A DNA stretch of 56,470 bases, from assembly GCF_943193175.1 (NCBI RefSeq), contig NZ_CALPDF010000029.1, forward strand, positions 1 to 56,470, in the 5' to 3' direction. Both the position numbers and the translations under genes were made by a program. Of the stretch, positions 19,401 to 27,982 are shown piece by piece. The notes below the pieces were generated by a model that saw only the letters and a list, made by a program, of their open reading frames with translations, was not told the origin of the DNA and ran no database searches. This DNA comes from Neobacillus muris. GTDB taxonomy: Bacteria; Bacillota; Bacilli; Bacillales; Cytobacillaceae. Numbering within the stretch: the stretch's first letter is position 1; every line of letters starts with the position of its first letter.

Positions 19401-19691
19401 TCTTAATGAAAATTGGATGAAGGGAGCAGCATCAATTTTCATTTGCCCTTCATTTTTAAATACTAAAGCCACTTGTGCTTTCCAAGTTTGATCAGGTAAT
19501 AGATTGCGAGATTTTAATCCTTCCACATCTACTTTGGAAGAATAAAGTACCGCCCCCATGCAATACGTGATGGTTGACTTGCCTGAACCGTTTGGGCCAG
19601 TAATCATAATATGATGGTCGACTCCCGACAAATCAATCAGTTCTGGTCGATAATCACGAATACCTGAAAATGACATTCTCCAAGGAATCAT
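16485..19691 (-). CDS. jetC: Wadjet SMC-like ATPase JetC (MukB-like)
   Basis: This 1068-residue SMC-family ATPase is the loop-extruding motor of the Wadjet anti-plasmid system. Walker A is GPNGSGKST at residues 32-40. Long coiled coils of Glu/Lys/Leu-rich heptads fill roughly residues 200-480 and 620-930, separated by a hinge-like globular part around 490-610. Near the C-terminus are the ABC signature (GVSGGEESLSSLLFALALLQ) and Walker B (FIVLDEFDSALDE, with Asp1001 and Glu1002). Its start overlaps the jetB stop by four bases (ATGA). With JetA (kleisin) and JetB it forms the complex that extrudes small circular DNA before JetD cuts it. All ATPase motifs are intact. Confidence 0.93.
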   Translation of the reverse strand: MIPWRMSFSGIRDYRPELIDLSGVDHHIMITGPNGSGKSTITYCMGAVLYSSKVDVEGLKSRNLLPDQTWKAQVALVFKNEGQMKIDAAPFIQFSLRMVQEPGQPIKKEFSISTGEEIDQWENTIKFTSGDRQFNFTAYKKDLLYKYKIDPDAYYLIWYQQEVNQFAVMNPEERFRIFSEMHGIDQTQREWEESIEKLKDTTETLKTAKYSVDNKKLELQIKKADLDRYKSNQERLLCGGREYTEALLLLEAALKKEKNSLDGVIVELSSDMEEAKEAISSKQEEKEKLIEQLNKLLIEKGVLEGKLEETEELLETVNGEIKAKKQSIDELEKELEDLTKRKKQITRTEKEVQEALSRLSKEIVDSSSQLAEVKELHKQQEQLQRDLLREIARLDHQVKEDQRLYEEHSKRLAEYKSSHEVSTTIDKLDAEIISFKNEHLLLSNEVKELKKERTSLLENRDLSKRQSESLAYLRIRNIKAYPLRELVELDEQAQLKDERLFNTIKYTIFFQGKHIEPPNDLYHVPLMGTVPDRSVEALPELHLKIKGGLREEDIPHAIKALWWIGQFFKNGPIKIQNGFLHDGMGVRGPQEQDRYILSKKALLARKQEVEKLIFIKESRLSELDELIGDHTKKSQELNRIIQFVREAEAFMATDYERESRIKQLEEERKKLSSIETLLGELGEKRTNLDVHLIQLQDKQLILQDEESFYEELGKMKGKYDNLLTLQNQLTLLKNQREQQNAILEGLDNSLNKLESKLKKLKRNEEQLDEEIERSNKGMMRISNQLTDKKDERDVTAQQLVEYIQEITEIKALVPQIYSEIAGKSLPDQLPAVTSLKNQRENGKITFDAARREPDIDPAAPENYEAVKQEFERLDNEYKRTNILLEQDRERAEQLKDKLETTINMRVTEIRRRFQSYMSHFQFEGQVDWDSSEDKRGRTHFKLFIKARKEGHRGTMEDVSTKARGGKVGKGVSGGEESLSSLLFALALLQNLSFKPGFIVLDEFDSALDENRKLKVFDLYVQELQRKLIILTPKSHEEHYLKRFSKALVVQHDPTIPSSKVVGIVKKDS

Positions 19692-20419
19692 TCGCCTACT
19701 CCTTTTTGATATAAGTTATAACGTTTAAAAAACTTCAATACTTCCTCTTTGTTTAATTGATTTGACTGACTGAATTCTGCTGTTCGACGTAAGAACGAAT
19801 CAGAAAAAAGATGAACGCCAATTGCCGTAAGCTGAAAAGCCCTCTCTGATGAATTCGTTTCATAATCCTCGATTGCCCCTATTTTCTTTAAAGGATCTAT
19901 ATTAAGTAGTACTCTTTGGTTTGCTTTTTTTGTTTCGTGTCCAAGTGCATCAAGCAATTGGTCAAAAAGAGTAAATTCATGCTGCAAAACCTCTTGTTGA
20001 TAAAACATATAAAGTAATATCGCTAGACTTTCTTTGGATAAAGTATTGCGCGCTGAATAAGCAGGTACTCTCATTAGCGCCACTACTTGATCGCGCTTTT
20101 CATCATAAATTAGTTGAAAGTATCGACTGATGGCTTGATTAACCCTTGTAATAAACGAGAAAAAACGCTCATCATTTCCTGAAATATTAAGCTGTTTTTC
20201 AACCTCTTTTCGGGATAAGCCAAAATTTCCCGAACGAATTGAAGCAGAGGATGAGAAAAGGATATTCATAAATGTTAACTCCTCTTCTTGCGTTAAGATC
20301 CCTCTAATTGACTGCATGACATTTAATGGATTTACATTTACCCCTTCGATAGTATCATTCGGATTGTTTATCTCTTTGGAAAGAGTGTTTTCGTTTAATA
20401 ATGTCTGATCCATCTCCAT
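19688..20419 (-). CDS. jetB: Wadjet subunit JetB (MukE-like)
   Basis: This 243-residue protein is the MukE-like partner of the JetA kleisin. The sequence is mostly helical with winged-helix-like segments (LSRKEVEKQLNISGNDERFF, and the region around ERAFQLTAIGVHLFSDSFLR). I recognise it mainly from position and size: it sits between the kleisin-like and SMC-like genes, overlapping jetA by 65 bases and jetC by four. The extensive overlap with jetA may mean that a start a little downstream is used (for example Met3). Together the products form the condensin-like complex that recognises plasmid DNA. Confidence 0.85.
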   Translation of the reverse strand: MEMDQTLLNENTLSKEINNPNDTIEGVNVNPLNVMQSIRGILTQEEELTFMNILFSSSASIRSGNFGLSRKEVEKQLNISGNDERFFSFITRVNQAISRYFQLIYDEKRDQVVALMRVPAYSARNTLSKESLAILLYMFYQQEVLQHEFTLFDQLLDALGHETKKANQRVLLNIDPLKKIGAIEDYETNSSERAFQLTAIGVHLFSDSFLRRTAEFSQSNQLNKEEVLKFFKRYNLYQKGVGE

Positions 20420-21785
20420 CCTTCATCCACTCCCATTTTTTATTGAAAACCTTACGACCTTTATTTTTTTCATTAGTACTTACCGTTACTTTTTTATTAC
20501 CAATTAATGCTGAAATGGCTGTTAAAGCATTAATGGCATCACTCCACTGGTCAGTGGTTGCCTCAATGATCACCTGCTCTAATGGTGCTTCTTCCTGCAT
20601 TTCAAAAAACGCTTCAATTGCTGTAGTGTCGATCATATTCTTTGTTAAAAGCCAGTTCGATTCCCCCATCAAACTCTCCAATTCATCCTCTGACATTTCC
20701 TGTGATGAGTATTCTGTTACTTCCTCTTCATCAACAATAGGATCAACAGCAGGTTCATACGTTTCTAAATACTCTATTGCCTCTTCAATTGCTATTGGAG
20801 ATAAAGGAGCCGCGAACTTAATCGGTAGCCACATTCCATCGATGGCTTCATCCTCATATTGATCTTGCTCCATGAAACTTAGTAACTGATAGGCATTGGG
20901 AATGTCAGAATCGAGTGGGGGATCAAACATTTTCGAAATGAAGGCTCTGACTTTTTCAGGTTGAATGGTCGAGGTTAATGGTGTTTTTTGCATATTGGTG
21001 AACTTAACATACTTGTTGATCATTCCTAAGCTAAGGTTCGTACCTTCAGCAAGAACAGCTGTCCCTCTTTGCATTAAATCTGTAAGCACTAAACTATCCT
21101 CTACTGTTTGGAATTGCCTAATTCTCTCCTCTAACTTAATCTCTAAATCCTTCATTAATTGATGGATTAGTTCAAGCTGGGGTAGAGCATTGCGGTCTGC
21201 AAGCATCTCTAACTCACGTTCTCTTAAAAGAGCAATTGCATTTTCCACATTGCGAATCATGCTCGCTATTTTATTTCCACCAGAAATTCCGTTATCATCA
21301 TAAGCTTCACTAATTTCGGCATCACGCCTTGCTTGAAATAATGATCGTCCAATATCATCGTTCATATAGTAGGCAAGAGAATCATTGGCAAGTCGGATAA
21401 GTGCATCCATCATGCGCTTTCCAACATCTCGCAGTTTAATTTTCCTTGTTTGTTTCGAAATCCAATTGTTTTTTACTAAAACGTTAATGATTTGTTCAAC
21501 CCTTCTTTTCGAAGGCGGTTCTGAGTCATCGTACCGGTTTCGATATCGATAATAAATGGTTTCTTCATTTTCGATCGGATCATCGAGTCCAAGCGCTTCT
21601 TCATTTAATAGTTGAATAAGCCTTAAAAATCTCAAGATTTCGCCTGGAGTCTGAAAGAAGTTTTGCGCTCCTAAATCACTTAGAACCCCCGATAATGAAG
21701 AAATATCTTTCATTGCCTGCATAATTTCCGGTGCTGATTCCGTTGATTGAAAAATAGATATTAATCTCGAATCCACTTTTTCCAA
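20355..21785 (-). CDS. jetA: Wadjet kleisin-like subunit JetA (MukF-like)
   Basis: This 476-residue protein is the MukF-like kleisin that bridges the two JetC heads. An N-terminal winged-helix region is visible around residues 85-130 (PPSKRRVEQIINVLVKNNWI), followed by a helical middle and an acidic linker (around residues 345-375, rich in Glu and Asp) typical of kleisins. It begins 25 bases inside the end of jetD and overlaps jetB, so the four genes are co-translated. The identification rests on gene order and architecture rather than a short diagnostic motif. Confidence 0.85.
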   Translation of the reverse strand: MEKVDSRLISIFQSTESAPEIMQAMKDISSLSGVLSDLGAQNFFQTPGEILRFLRLIQLLNEEALGLDDPIENEETIYYRYRNRYDDSEPPSKRRVEQIINVLVKNNWISKQTRKIKLRDVGKRMMDALIRLANDSLAYYMNDDIGRSLFQARRDAEISEAYDDNGISGGNKIASMIRNVENAIALLRERELEMLADRNALPQLELIHQLMKDLEIKLEERIRQFQTVEDSLVLTDLMQRGTAVLAEGTNLSLGMINKYVKFTNMQKTPLTSTIQPEKVRAFISKMFDPPLDSDIPNAYQLLSFMEQDQYEDEAIDGMWLPIKFAAPLSPIAIEEAIEYLETYEPAVDPIVDEEEVTEYSSQEMSEDELESLMGESNWLLTKNMIDTTAIEAFFEMQEEAPLEQVIIEATTDQWSDAINALTAISALIGNKKVTVSTNEKNKGRKVFNKKWEWMKDGDGSDIIKRKHSFQRDKQSE

Positions 21786-23080
21786 TATTCAACACCTCCT
21801 ACTATTTGTTCCTGTTCCATTTTGTTATTTTCCAAAAATCTTAATAAATATTGCTCATACTGCTGCCAGTGGTTTATAACTTTCTGGTCTGGCAAGATCA
21901 ACTTTATCGTGAAACTGTCATATTTACAGACTGCTTCGTAGATTTCTTTTGAAATTTGCAAACCATCTGGATCGTAATCACACCATATCATCACTTGTTC
22001 AATTTCACTGTTGTTCAAAATCTGGTAAATGGCATTTTTGTGAGCAGAACGTAAATGTCCATCAACACATATAATGAGAGAATTGGCTTCTTTTAAGAAC
22101 TGTTCAGCAGCTGCCATTCGCGTCAGAATTGCTCGATTTTCGACAAGCCAAAGTGTCGTGGCCTTTGTTTGGATCTCCCCATTTGCAATGGATAAATTCG
22201 TTAAGGCATGAACGGGTCCCCAATCATAGGCAACATACTTCCCGCTCAATTGGCCAGCAAAAAATACCGGTGTAATTTGACCAAGGCTTGTTAAACCTAA
22301 CTCCATTGCCGGAACATTAGTCCACTCTTCTAATTGATTAATAAACTCATCCTTATTGGAGTCAAACTCCTTTGAACCTCCAATTTTTTGAAAATAAGAT
22401 GCACCGATTTCCTTCCAGTCAAATTCCTTCCTATGAAGACTTATTTGACTAAAAGCATTAATAAAGTGAAAGAATTTTATCCGTTTCCCTAAAGTCCACT
22501 TCTCTGGAAAAAAGGATGATGAACTTAATTCATCCTTTTTAAGATTCTGCACAACCCTCATTATGTTTTGAAGTCCAAGCTTATTTTGATTCAAAAAGGA
22601 AGCTTGAAATACGATTTCAGATGATAAAGTTGTTAGGATCTGGTTCTTTATTTCAAGAAATTCATGGTGTGTTTGTTCCATTTTTTGTTGTCTCTTTAAC
22701 TCTTCACATTGGTACAATCGAAATCCCATCCTATAGTGGGATGAACTGACTGTTCTCTCATCTTTCTCAAACCTTACTTCCTTTATAATCCACCCTTCTT
22801 CCAGCCATTTAAAGGTCTGACGACCGTTATCATCTAAGTTAACTTTTTTCCTTGGGGTAAATTTTAAAGCATCCAATTTATTATCGTAAATTGATTCGTC
22901 TATGTTATCCCGTTTGGTCGATACTGTTAAAAAACCCAGAATTCGATAGGTTCTTTCAGAACGTTTGATAATCTTCCCTTCAAGTAAAAAATGATCACTA
23001 ATTGGTTTCCCCCACTCCAGTTCCTCGCCACTTTTAAGAATGAAATCTTTTATATATTTATGGAATGACTCCTCTATCAT
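21761..23080 (-). CDS. jetD: Wadjet nuclease subunit JetD (Toprim domain)
   Basis: This 439-residue protein has the Toprim fold related to topoisomerase VI subunit A that makes JetD the nuclease of Wadjet. The Toprim signature is intact: a glutamate in LVENRAILTRMAA, and the DxD motif Asp368-Asp370 in MIWCDYDPDG. A conserved SLIICVDGHLRSAH strand lies between them. The N-terminal half has winged-helix-like regions. It is the first gene of the operon, preceded by a GAGGT site, giving the order D-A-B-C rather than the A-B-C-D order of type I Wadjet. This suggests type II or III, but I cannot type it by sequence alone. Confidence 0.9.
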   Translation of the reverse strand: MIEESFHKYIKDFILKSGEELEWGKPISDHFLLEGKIIKRSERTYRILGFLTVSTKRDNIDESIYDNKLDALKFTPRKKVNLDDNGRQTFKWLEEGWIIKEVRFEKDERTVSSSHYRMGFRLYQCEELKRQQKMEQTHHEFLEIKNQILTTLSSEIVFQASFLNQNKLGLQNIMRVVQNLKKDELSSSSFFPEKWTLGKRIKFFHFINAFSQISLHRKEFDWKEIGASYFQKIGGSKEFDSNKDEFINQLEEWTNVPAMELGLTSLGQITPVFFAGQLSGKYVAYDWGPVHALTNLSIANGEIQTKATTLWLVENRAILTRMAAAEQFLKEANSLIICVDGHLRSAHKNAIYQILNNSEIEQVMIWCDYDPDGLQISKEIYEAVCKYDSFTIKLILPDQKVINHWQQYEQYLLRFLENNKMEQEQIVGGVEYWKKWIRD

Positions 23081-23545
23081 ACCGCTACCTCATTTATGTT
23101 TTTCTAATCTTATTTTAACAAATTAATATGATATAAGTTTGAGGTATCATTAGGAAATTTTCTGGCAGAGATGACCTTTAGCAAAATGAAAGGAGGGTAA
23201 CCATGTTTCTAAGAGCTTAGCAAATAGGTATGTAATTGAATAGTATTAACAGAGGTATCACATGTTAGTACCGGAGATATCGACTTGAATTATCCAAAAT
23301 CTCTAAAAAGTTCCTTGATAAAAGTGATAGAAATCCCCATACTCTATTTCCCTCTGCCCTGATCTATATGGTCTTCTTTTTGAAAATAAATGTGGTTCTT
23401 TGAATATTCTTATATTTGGTATTTAAGGTTAAAAAAAGGGACCTATATCCATCCAAATCCCCCACCATCTCCCGCCCAACTTGGTTCAAAAGATTTACAG
23501 TGTTTCATCATTTTTGAGTCATTCTGGTCCTTGATTAATTAACTA

Positions 23546-23745
23546 GCGGAAGTAAAATAAGCGGAGATTTTCCCGTTAAATGCAAAATGGTGCTCCTTTC
23601 AGGTGAAATAAAGGGAGATTTTCCCCTTATGTAAATAAAAACCGCCTATTTTCACGCTTTTAGAGACAATAGGCGGAATTTCTCCCTCTATTTTAGCCTT
23701 TTTTAATACTAATTTTTAAATAAGTGGAATTTTTCCCGCTATTTA
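23546..23745. repeat. Palindromic intergenic repeat cluster, copy A
   Basis: Several short palindromic units of the form (A)TAAGCGGAGATTTTCCCG or GGCGGAATTTCTCC are strung together here. Related clusters occur at 26436-26640 (copy B, the closest match) and 34755-34945 (copy C). The rest of the 23081-23745 gap carries no gene that I can support. It does include a strong AAAGGAGGG site at about 23190 on the plus strand followed by a five-codon frame (MFLRA, stop), probably a gene remnant. Confidence 0.7.
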
Positions 23746-24409
23746 TCAGATTGGATGTTTAACCTGATCACCCAGCCGATAAGAACGGACCCTCTTGATC
23801 CCTGATGCGGGAATCAGCATCTTTTTTTCGACTAGTTTATAAAGTACTTTTTTTACCGTCTTGGCACTTAGCTTCAAATACTTCTCGTCTTCTTTAGGGG
23901 ATATGGCTTCTCCTTTTCGAACCACTAGCCGTAGTACTTCCTTTTTCGACAATGGACAAAGATGTTGGGTCCAGTTCATCCCCCAGCCTTTGTCCAATCA
24001 CTTGTTGAACAATCTGTTGGCAGCGGCGAGGCTTCTCTTTCACTTGGTCATAAGAAAAGCGGATCACGGTCCATCCGTCAATCATCAACTGATTTTGACG
24101 TTCCAGGTTGTCGGAAAATTGCCATCTGCTTATGTTCTTGAAGTGAGGGCCATACCCGTCGATCTCAAGGCATATCCGGATGCCGGGACGAATATAAGCA
24201 AAATCCAAATATCGTTTGCCGTCCTTGAAATCATCGACTTCATATTCTGGATGGAGGTACTTGAAGTGGAAAAATAGCGGCCACCACACTTGCTTCAAAA
24301 ACAACATTTCAGCCTGATCGTGACCTTCTTGTAAGCGCCGCAGCCGTTCACCGGTTCTTGCCTGCAAGTGCGCATTCAAAAAGGCCTGATATTCTTCTTC
24401 AAATCCCAT
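23746..24409 (-). pseudogene. DUF559-like (Vsr-fold) endonuclease gene, copy 1, frameshifted
   Basis: Starting at 24409 (MGFEEEYQAF, preceded by AGGAGGAGG) the product has a helical N-terminus, then a PD-(D/E)XK-like core (RYLDFAYIRPGIRICLEIDG), then GWTVIRFSYDQVKEKPRRCQQ as in DUF559/Vsr-like nucleases. The C-terminal part (KEVLRLVVRKGEAISPKEDE onward) looks like a winged helix. It is in a different frame, because a run of five A residues (23942-23946, T on the plus strand) replaces the four seen in copy 2. The first frame therefore ends at 23894. A homopolymer indel could be a real mutation, phase variation or a sequencing error. The second copy is broken at a different place. Confidence 0.8.
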
Positions 24410-24720
24410 AGGATTCCTCCTCCTATCAATGGTCATTTCCTCAATTTCTTCTTCTACCTAATTTTACATACATATTCGATGCCACGAATGAATCATCTCT
24501 ATTTTTTTCATTTGAACTTGGGACAGATTAATGAGGTGAATGCGAGTGAAAAAAGAGGCTTAAATGGAAGAAATGATAAAAGGAAAATTTGAGGAATGGA
24601 CTATTTCTAGTTTAATAAAATTCTACCATTTTCCCTCGTCAATTTCCATTTCGTCAACGTTCGTCTTCGCCTCCTAGTTTCCCTAAGCATTACCATTATT
24701 TTGGTGCACATAAAAAGATG

Positions 24721-24759
24721 CCTGCCACCCCCCAAAAAATACGGGTGGTGCTGGCACCT
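24721..24759 (-). terminator. Terminator after the OmpA-like lipoprotein gene
   Basis: The minus strand has GCCAGCACCACCC and GGGGGTGGCAGGC arms followed by a run of T residues. It lies directly after the gene ending at 24773. The region 24410-24720 contains no supported gene. Confidence 0.8.
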
Positions 24760-24772
24760 TTTGGAAGCCACT

Positions 24773-26170
24773 CTATTCCTTTGGATTGATCACCATTTCT
24801 ACTCGACGGTTTTTGGCTCTGCCTTCCTCTGTATCCTCTAATGCAATCGGCTTAGTTTCACCGTATCCTGCCGTGCTGATTTTTATATGACCGACTTTTC
24901 CAGTTTGCTGCAGATAGGCTTCTACCGCTTTTGCTCTTTTTTCCGATAACGCCAGGTTGTATTGGTCATCCCCTGTGTTATCGGTATGGCCGTTAATTTG
25001 AATGACGGTACCCTCTTTTAAGGTGACCAACGATTGAACTAGCTCATTCAATGTGTTTTGGGCATCCGGTTTCAAATCGCTTTGATCATGATCAAATAAA
25101 ATGTCATCCGGTAATTGGACCTTTGTTTCTTCCCCATCTGTGGTAACCCTTGTTTTTTCTGGGGCTTTAACGATGGGCGGTTTTGGATGAAGAACGACTT
25201 TCAGCATGTTTCCGCCCTCTTCATTTGGCACCACCTGTTCGCCGCTCATTTTTTCGAAATGTTCCCCGTAAATATCTTTCATTTTTGTTTTCAGCACATG
25301 ACGGTCATTGCCCTTTGAGGTAATCACAAGAAAGCCATTTTCTGTGATCGTATCATACGGAATTTGCAATGAAAAAGTGCCGTCACTGACCACATTTGCC
25401 GTGGAACCGACCCAATTTTGCGGAACGGCTGCGTCTTCGGATGAATAATAGTATGCTGATAATTCTGTTCCTTCTATTAAATTGGATGTCCCTTTTACAT
25501 AGAAATAGGTATGGTCATTCGTTAATTCCGGTTTCATCCAAACTTGTGTGCTGCCAGCATCATCCGGAAGCTTGTCCCGTTTTGGTGTGTCAATTGGATA
25601 CACAGTTTGTTCTCCACGAGGTGATACAAGAATGGATGCAGCTATTTTTTGATATTCTTCACCTAATATTTCATGTTTCGCAACAAAAGGTCCTTTTAAG
25701 TTCTCCCCATGCTCACCATAAACGGCCTCAATCTCTTCTGGCTGTCCTAATCCGCCAAGGACCACTTCCATCGTCACATAAATATAGCCATAGTTTTGGA
25801 GATCTTGTGTTATTTCAAAGGTAAAATTCCCATCCTTATCGACAACAGTTCCCTTGTCACAAAGAAGGCAAATCGGATTTCGAATCGAAAATGGCCGATC
25901 AAGCCAATCTATTCCTACTATTGTGCCTTCCATTAAATTACTTTTCCCTTTAATGACAATCTTTCCGTTTTCGATGACCACTTTCCCGCTTAATTGGATG
26001 TTCGTTGGATTCTTTTGATCCTCTTTATTTTTTGATTCTTCATTTGTCTTCTTTACAGCAGCCGTACTGTTCCCCTTCGCTTCTGTTTGTTTCTCCTTAT
26101 TATTTTCACATCCAATTAAGAAAAAAATGAACATAAAAATAAGTGCAAACCAACCCGCTTTTCTACCCAT
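24773..26170 (-). CDS. OmpA/MotB-domain lipoprotein
   Basis: This 465-residue exported lipoprotein starts with a basic n-region and hydrophobic segment ending in the lipobox FLIGC (Cys near residue 21). The middle holds two related beta-rich modules, each with a SNL(M/I)EGT motif (near residues 79 and 233). The C-terminal 110 residues are an OmpA-type peptidoglycan-binding domain (DDILFDHDQSDLKPDAQNTL, GHTDNTGDDQYNLALSEKRA, GYGETKPI, NRRVEMVI). It probably sits on the outer face of the membrane and contacts peptidoglycan. The gene is a single unit between two damaged copies of the DUF559 cassette. Its role is otherwise unknown. Confidence 0.85.
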   Translation of the reverse strand: MGRKAGWFALIFMFIFFLIGCENNKEKQTEAKGNSTAAVKKTNEESKNKEDQKNPTNIQLSGKVVIENGKIVIKGKSNLMEGTIVGIDWLDRPFSIRNPICLLCDKGTVVDKDGNFTFEITQDLQNYGYIYVTMEVVLGGLGQPEEIEAVYGEHGENLKGPFVAKHEILGEEYQKIAASILVSPRGEQTVYPIDTPKRDKLPDDAGSTQVWMKPELTNDHTYFYVKGTSNLIEGTELSAYYYSSEDAAVPQNWVGSTANVVSDGTFSLQIPYDTITENGFLVITSKGNDRHVLKTKMKDIYGEHFEKMSGEQVVPNEEGGNMLKVVLHPKPPIVKAPEKTRVTTDGEETKVQLPDDILFDHDQSDLKPDAQNTLNELVQSLVTLKEGTVIQINGHTDNTGDDQYNLALSEKRAKAVEAYLQQTGKVGHIKISTAGYGETKPIALEDTEEGRAKNRRVEMVINPKE

Positions 26171-26252
26171 AATGTCCTCCTAAGTTCTCAGTCTCTATTT
26201 TAAGTTAAATGATTTTGGAACATTATGGAATAAGCATATAGACCTAGGTTGA

Positions 26253-26265
26253 GGTGCCTGGCACC
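26253..26265. repeat. Short palindrome GGTGCCTGGCACC
   Basis: This perfect 13-bp palindrome lies about 80 bp upstream of the OmpA-like gene. Short GTGCCTGGCAC palindromes are scattered through many Bacillaceae genomes. I see no gene attached to it, and I assign no function. Confidence 0.4.
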
Positions 26266-26435
26266 ACTCGAATCTTGTCGAGGAGAATTTGACAAATTGC
26301 GGTAGTGACTAGGCACTTGCCTTTACGGTTGCATCTCGTATGATACGCTTCAGCGTAATGTACCTAGAAAATGAAAATTAAAGCACTAATGCTTTTCATC
26401 TAACTTCCTTATAAAAAAGAATAGTTGTTCTAATT

Positions 26436-26640
26436 AAGTAACCAACGGAATAAAATAAGGGGACATTTTCCTGTTATCTGCAGAATGGAGCTCATTTTGG
26501 AGTAAATAAGGGAAGATTTTCCGGTTATGCAAAGATAAACCCCACATTTTCATGTTTTTCGAGTCAATAGGCGGAATTTCTCCGTCTATTTTAGCTATTC
26601 TTAATGGAAATTTCTAAATAAGCGGAATTTCTCCGCCTAA
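26436..26640. repeat. Palindromic intergenic repeat cluster, copy B
   Basis: This has the same arrangement of TAAGG(G/C)GA...TTTTCC(G/T)GTTAT and GGCGGAATTTCTCCG units as copy A at 23546-23745, with scattered substitutions. Like copy A it directly follows the 3' end of a DUF559-like gene, so repeat cluster and gene were duplicated together. Confidence 0.75.
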
Positions 26641-27306
26641 TTATCTGATTGGGCGCTTAACCTGATCCCCCAGCCGATAAGTGCGGATCCTCTTGACTCC
26701 GGATGCGGGAATCAATATCTTTTTGTCGACTAGTTGAGAAAATATCTTCCTTACCGTCTTGTCACTTAGCTTCAAATACGCCTCGACTTCTTTAGGAGAT
26801 AGGGCTTCTCCTTTTCGAATCGCCAGCCGAAGTACTTCCTTTTCAACAAAGGACAGAGATGTCTGGTCCAGTTCATCACCCAGCCATTGGCCTATCACTT
26901 GCTGAATAATCTGTTGACATCGACGTGGTTGTTCTTTCACTTGGTCATAAGAAAAGCGGATCACAATCCATCCGTCAATTACTAGCTGATTTTGACGTTC
27001 CAGGTTGTCGGAAAATTACCATCTGCTTATGTTCTTTAGGTGAGGGCCATACCCGTCAACCTCAAGGCAAATCCGGATAGCGGGACGAATATAAGCAAAA
27101 TCCAAATACCTTTTGCCATCCTTAAAATCGTCGACTTCATATTCCAGATGAAGATACCGAAATTGGTAAAATAAAGGGCACCATACTTGCTTCAAAAACA
27201 ATCTTTCAGCCTGGTTGTGACCTTCTTGTAAACGTCGCAACCGCTCACCTGTTCTTGCCTGTAAATGAGCATTTAAAAATGCCTGGTATTCTTCTTCAAA
27301 ACCCAT
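26641..27306 (-). pseudogene. DUF559-like (Vsr-fold) endonuclease gene, copy 2, nonsense codon
   Basis: This diverged duplicate of the gene at 23746-24409 is closely similar along its length. The N-terminal part (MGFEEEYQAFLNAH to HLKNISRW, 27306-27016) ends at TAA in ISRW-stop, where copy 1 has CAA (ISRWQFSDN), a single C-to-T change. The frame then continues intact to the C-terminal winged-helix-like part (KEVLRLAIRKGEALSPKEVE, ending VKRPIR). Here the A-run that breaks copy 1 is normal. Each copy therefore carries the intact version of the other's lesion. Confidence 0.8.
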
Positions 27307-27399
27307 AACCTTCCGCTCCTCTCTTTAATACAATATTTAAACAAAGTTTAGTGGACAGAAACCGTTCTTTCTACAATCAAATTTTGGTCTGTCCTTTAA

Positions 27400-27557
27400 T
27401 TACCTTTTTCTAGCTCTCAATCGAAACAAAAAATCATATTCGGGAATTCCATGCTCCATAAACATCTTTTCCCGATACGATTCGAATAATAAATGAGCAT
27501 TTTCTGGTGACTTGCTTAATAGGGGGGATAATGGACCGTCCACATCATAGGCATTTT
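27400..27557 (-). pseudogene. C-terminal fragment of an unidentified protein gene
   Basis: About 51 codons on the minus strand read as a plausible protein tail (SPENAHLLFESYREKMFMEH, then GIPEYDFLFRLRARKR, stop). A stop codon sits immediately upstream in frame, and there is no start or ribosome binding site. I do not recognise the family. It is one of several truncated fragments in 27.4-29.0 kb. Confidence 0.35.
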
Positions 27558-27796
27558 ATTTATTCATTTGACCGTCCGACATAATGATGGTTAATGCGAG
27601 TGAAAAAAAGAAGAGGTTTAATATGACTTCAATTGGAGAATGAAAAAGGCAAATAAATACTTGTGGAGCAGCATATTGAGTGAATACTTTAGGGGATAGA
27701 ACTATCTTTAGTTTAATAGAATAGGTAACTTTGTCAATTTATTTTCATTGTTTTTCGACGGCAATAGCCTTCTTATTATTTCTATTTCCTTTAAGA

Positions 27797-27871
27797 AAAA
27801 TGGGAAAAGCGTTGGAACCTATTCCAATTACAGAAAAAAGAAATCCCGCCCAAAAATGGATTCAACCTCCC
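27797..27871 (+). pseudogene. 3' fragment of a DUF4188 gene
   Basis: The plus-strand translation GKALEPIPITEKRNPAQKW closely matches the C-terminus of the intact DUF4188 protein at 37523-37999 (GKALEHIPITEKRNAAQKR). Only the tail is left; the sequence before it does not resemble the family. It shows that a second DUF4188 gene was once present and was lost by rearrangement. Confidence 0.65.
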
Positions 27872-27912
27872 CCAAGCAAAACAGCTCAAACTTCGCTAAG
27901 ATTAAAAAAAGA

Positions 27913-27943
27913 AAACCACCGATTCATCAGTCAATCGGTGGTT
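27913..27943 (-). terminator. Terminator after the permease remnant
   Basis: AACCACCGATT and AATCGGTGGTT arms with a 7-nt loop are followed by a T-rich run on the minus strand. It lies 40 bp after the permease stop. Confidence 0.85.
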
Positions 27944-27982
27944 CTCCTTTGTCCAGACAACTCTAAAATAATTTGCCTTATC

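Noticed and set aside
23190..23220. A strong AAAGGAGGG site followed by a five-codon frame, as a leader peptide
   Set aside because: No attenuator or downstream gene on that strand supports a leader role; more likely debris.
24773..26170. The OmpA-domain gene as foreign Gram-negative DNA
   Set aside because: Lipobox-anchored OmpA-domain proteins occur in Bacillaceae, and base composition and ribosome binding site fit the neighbours.
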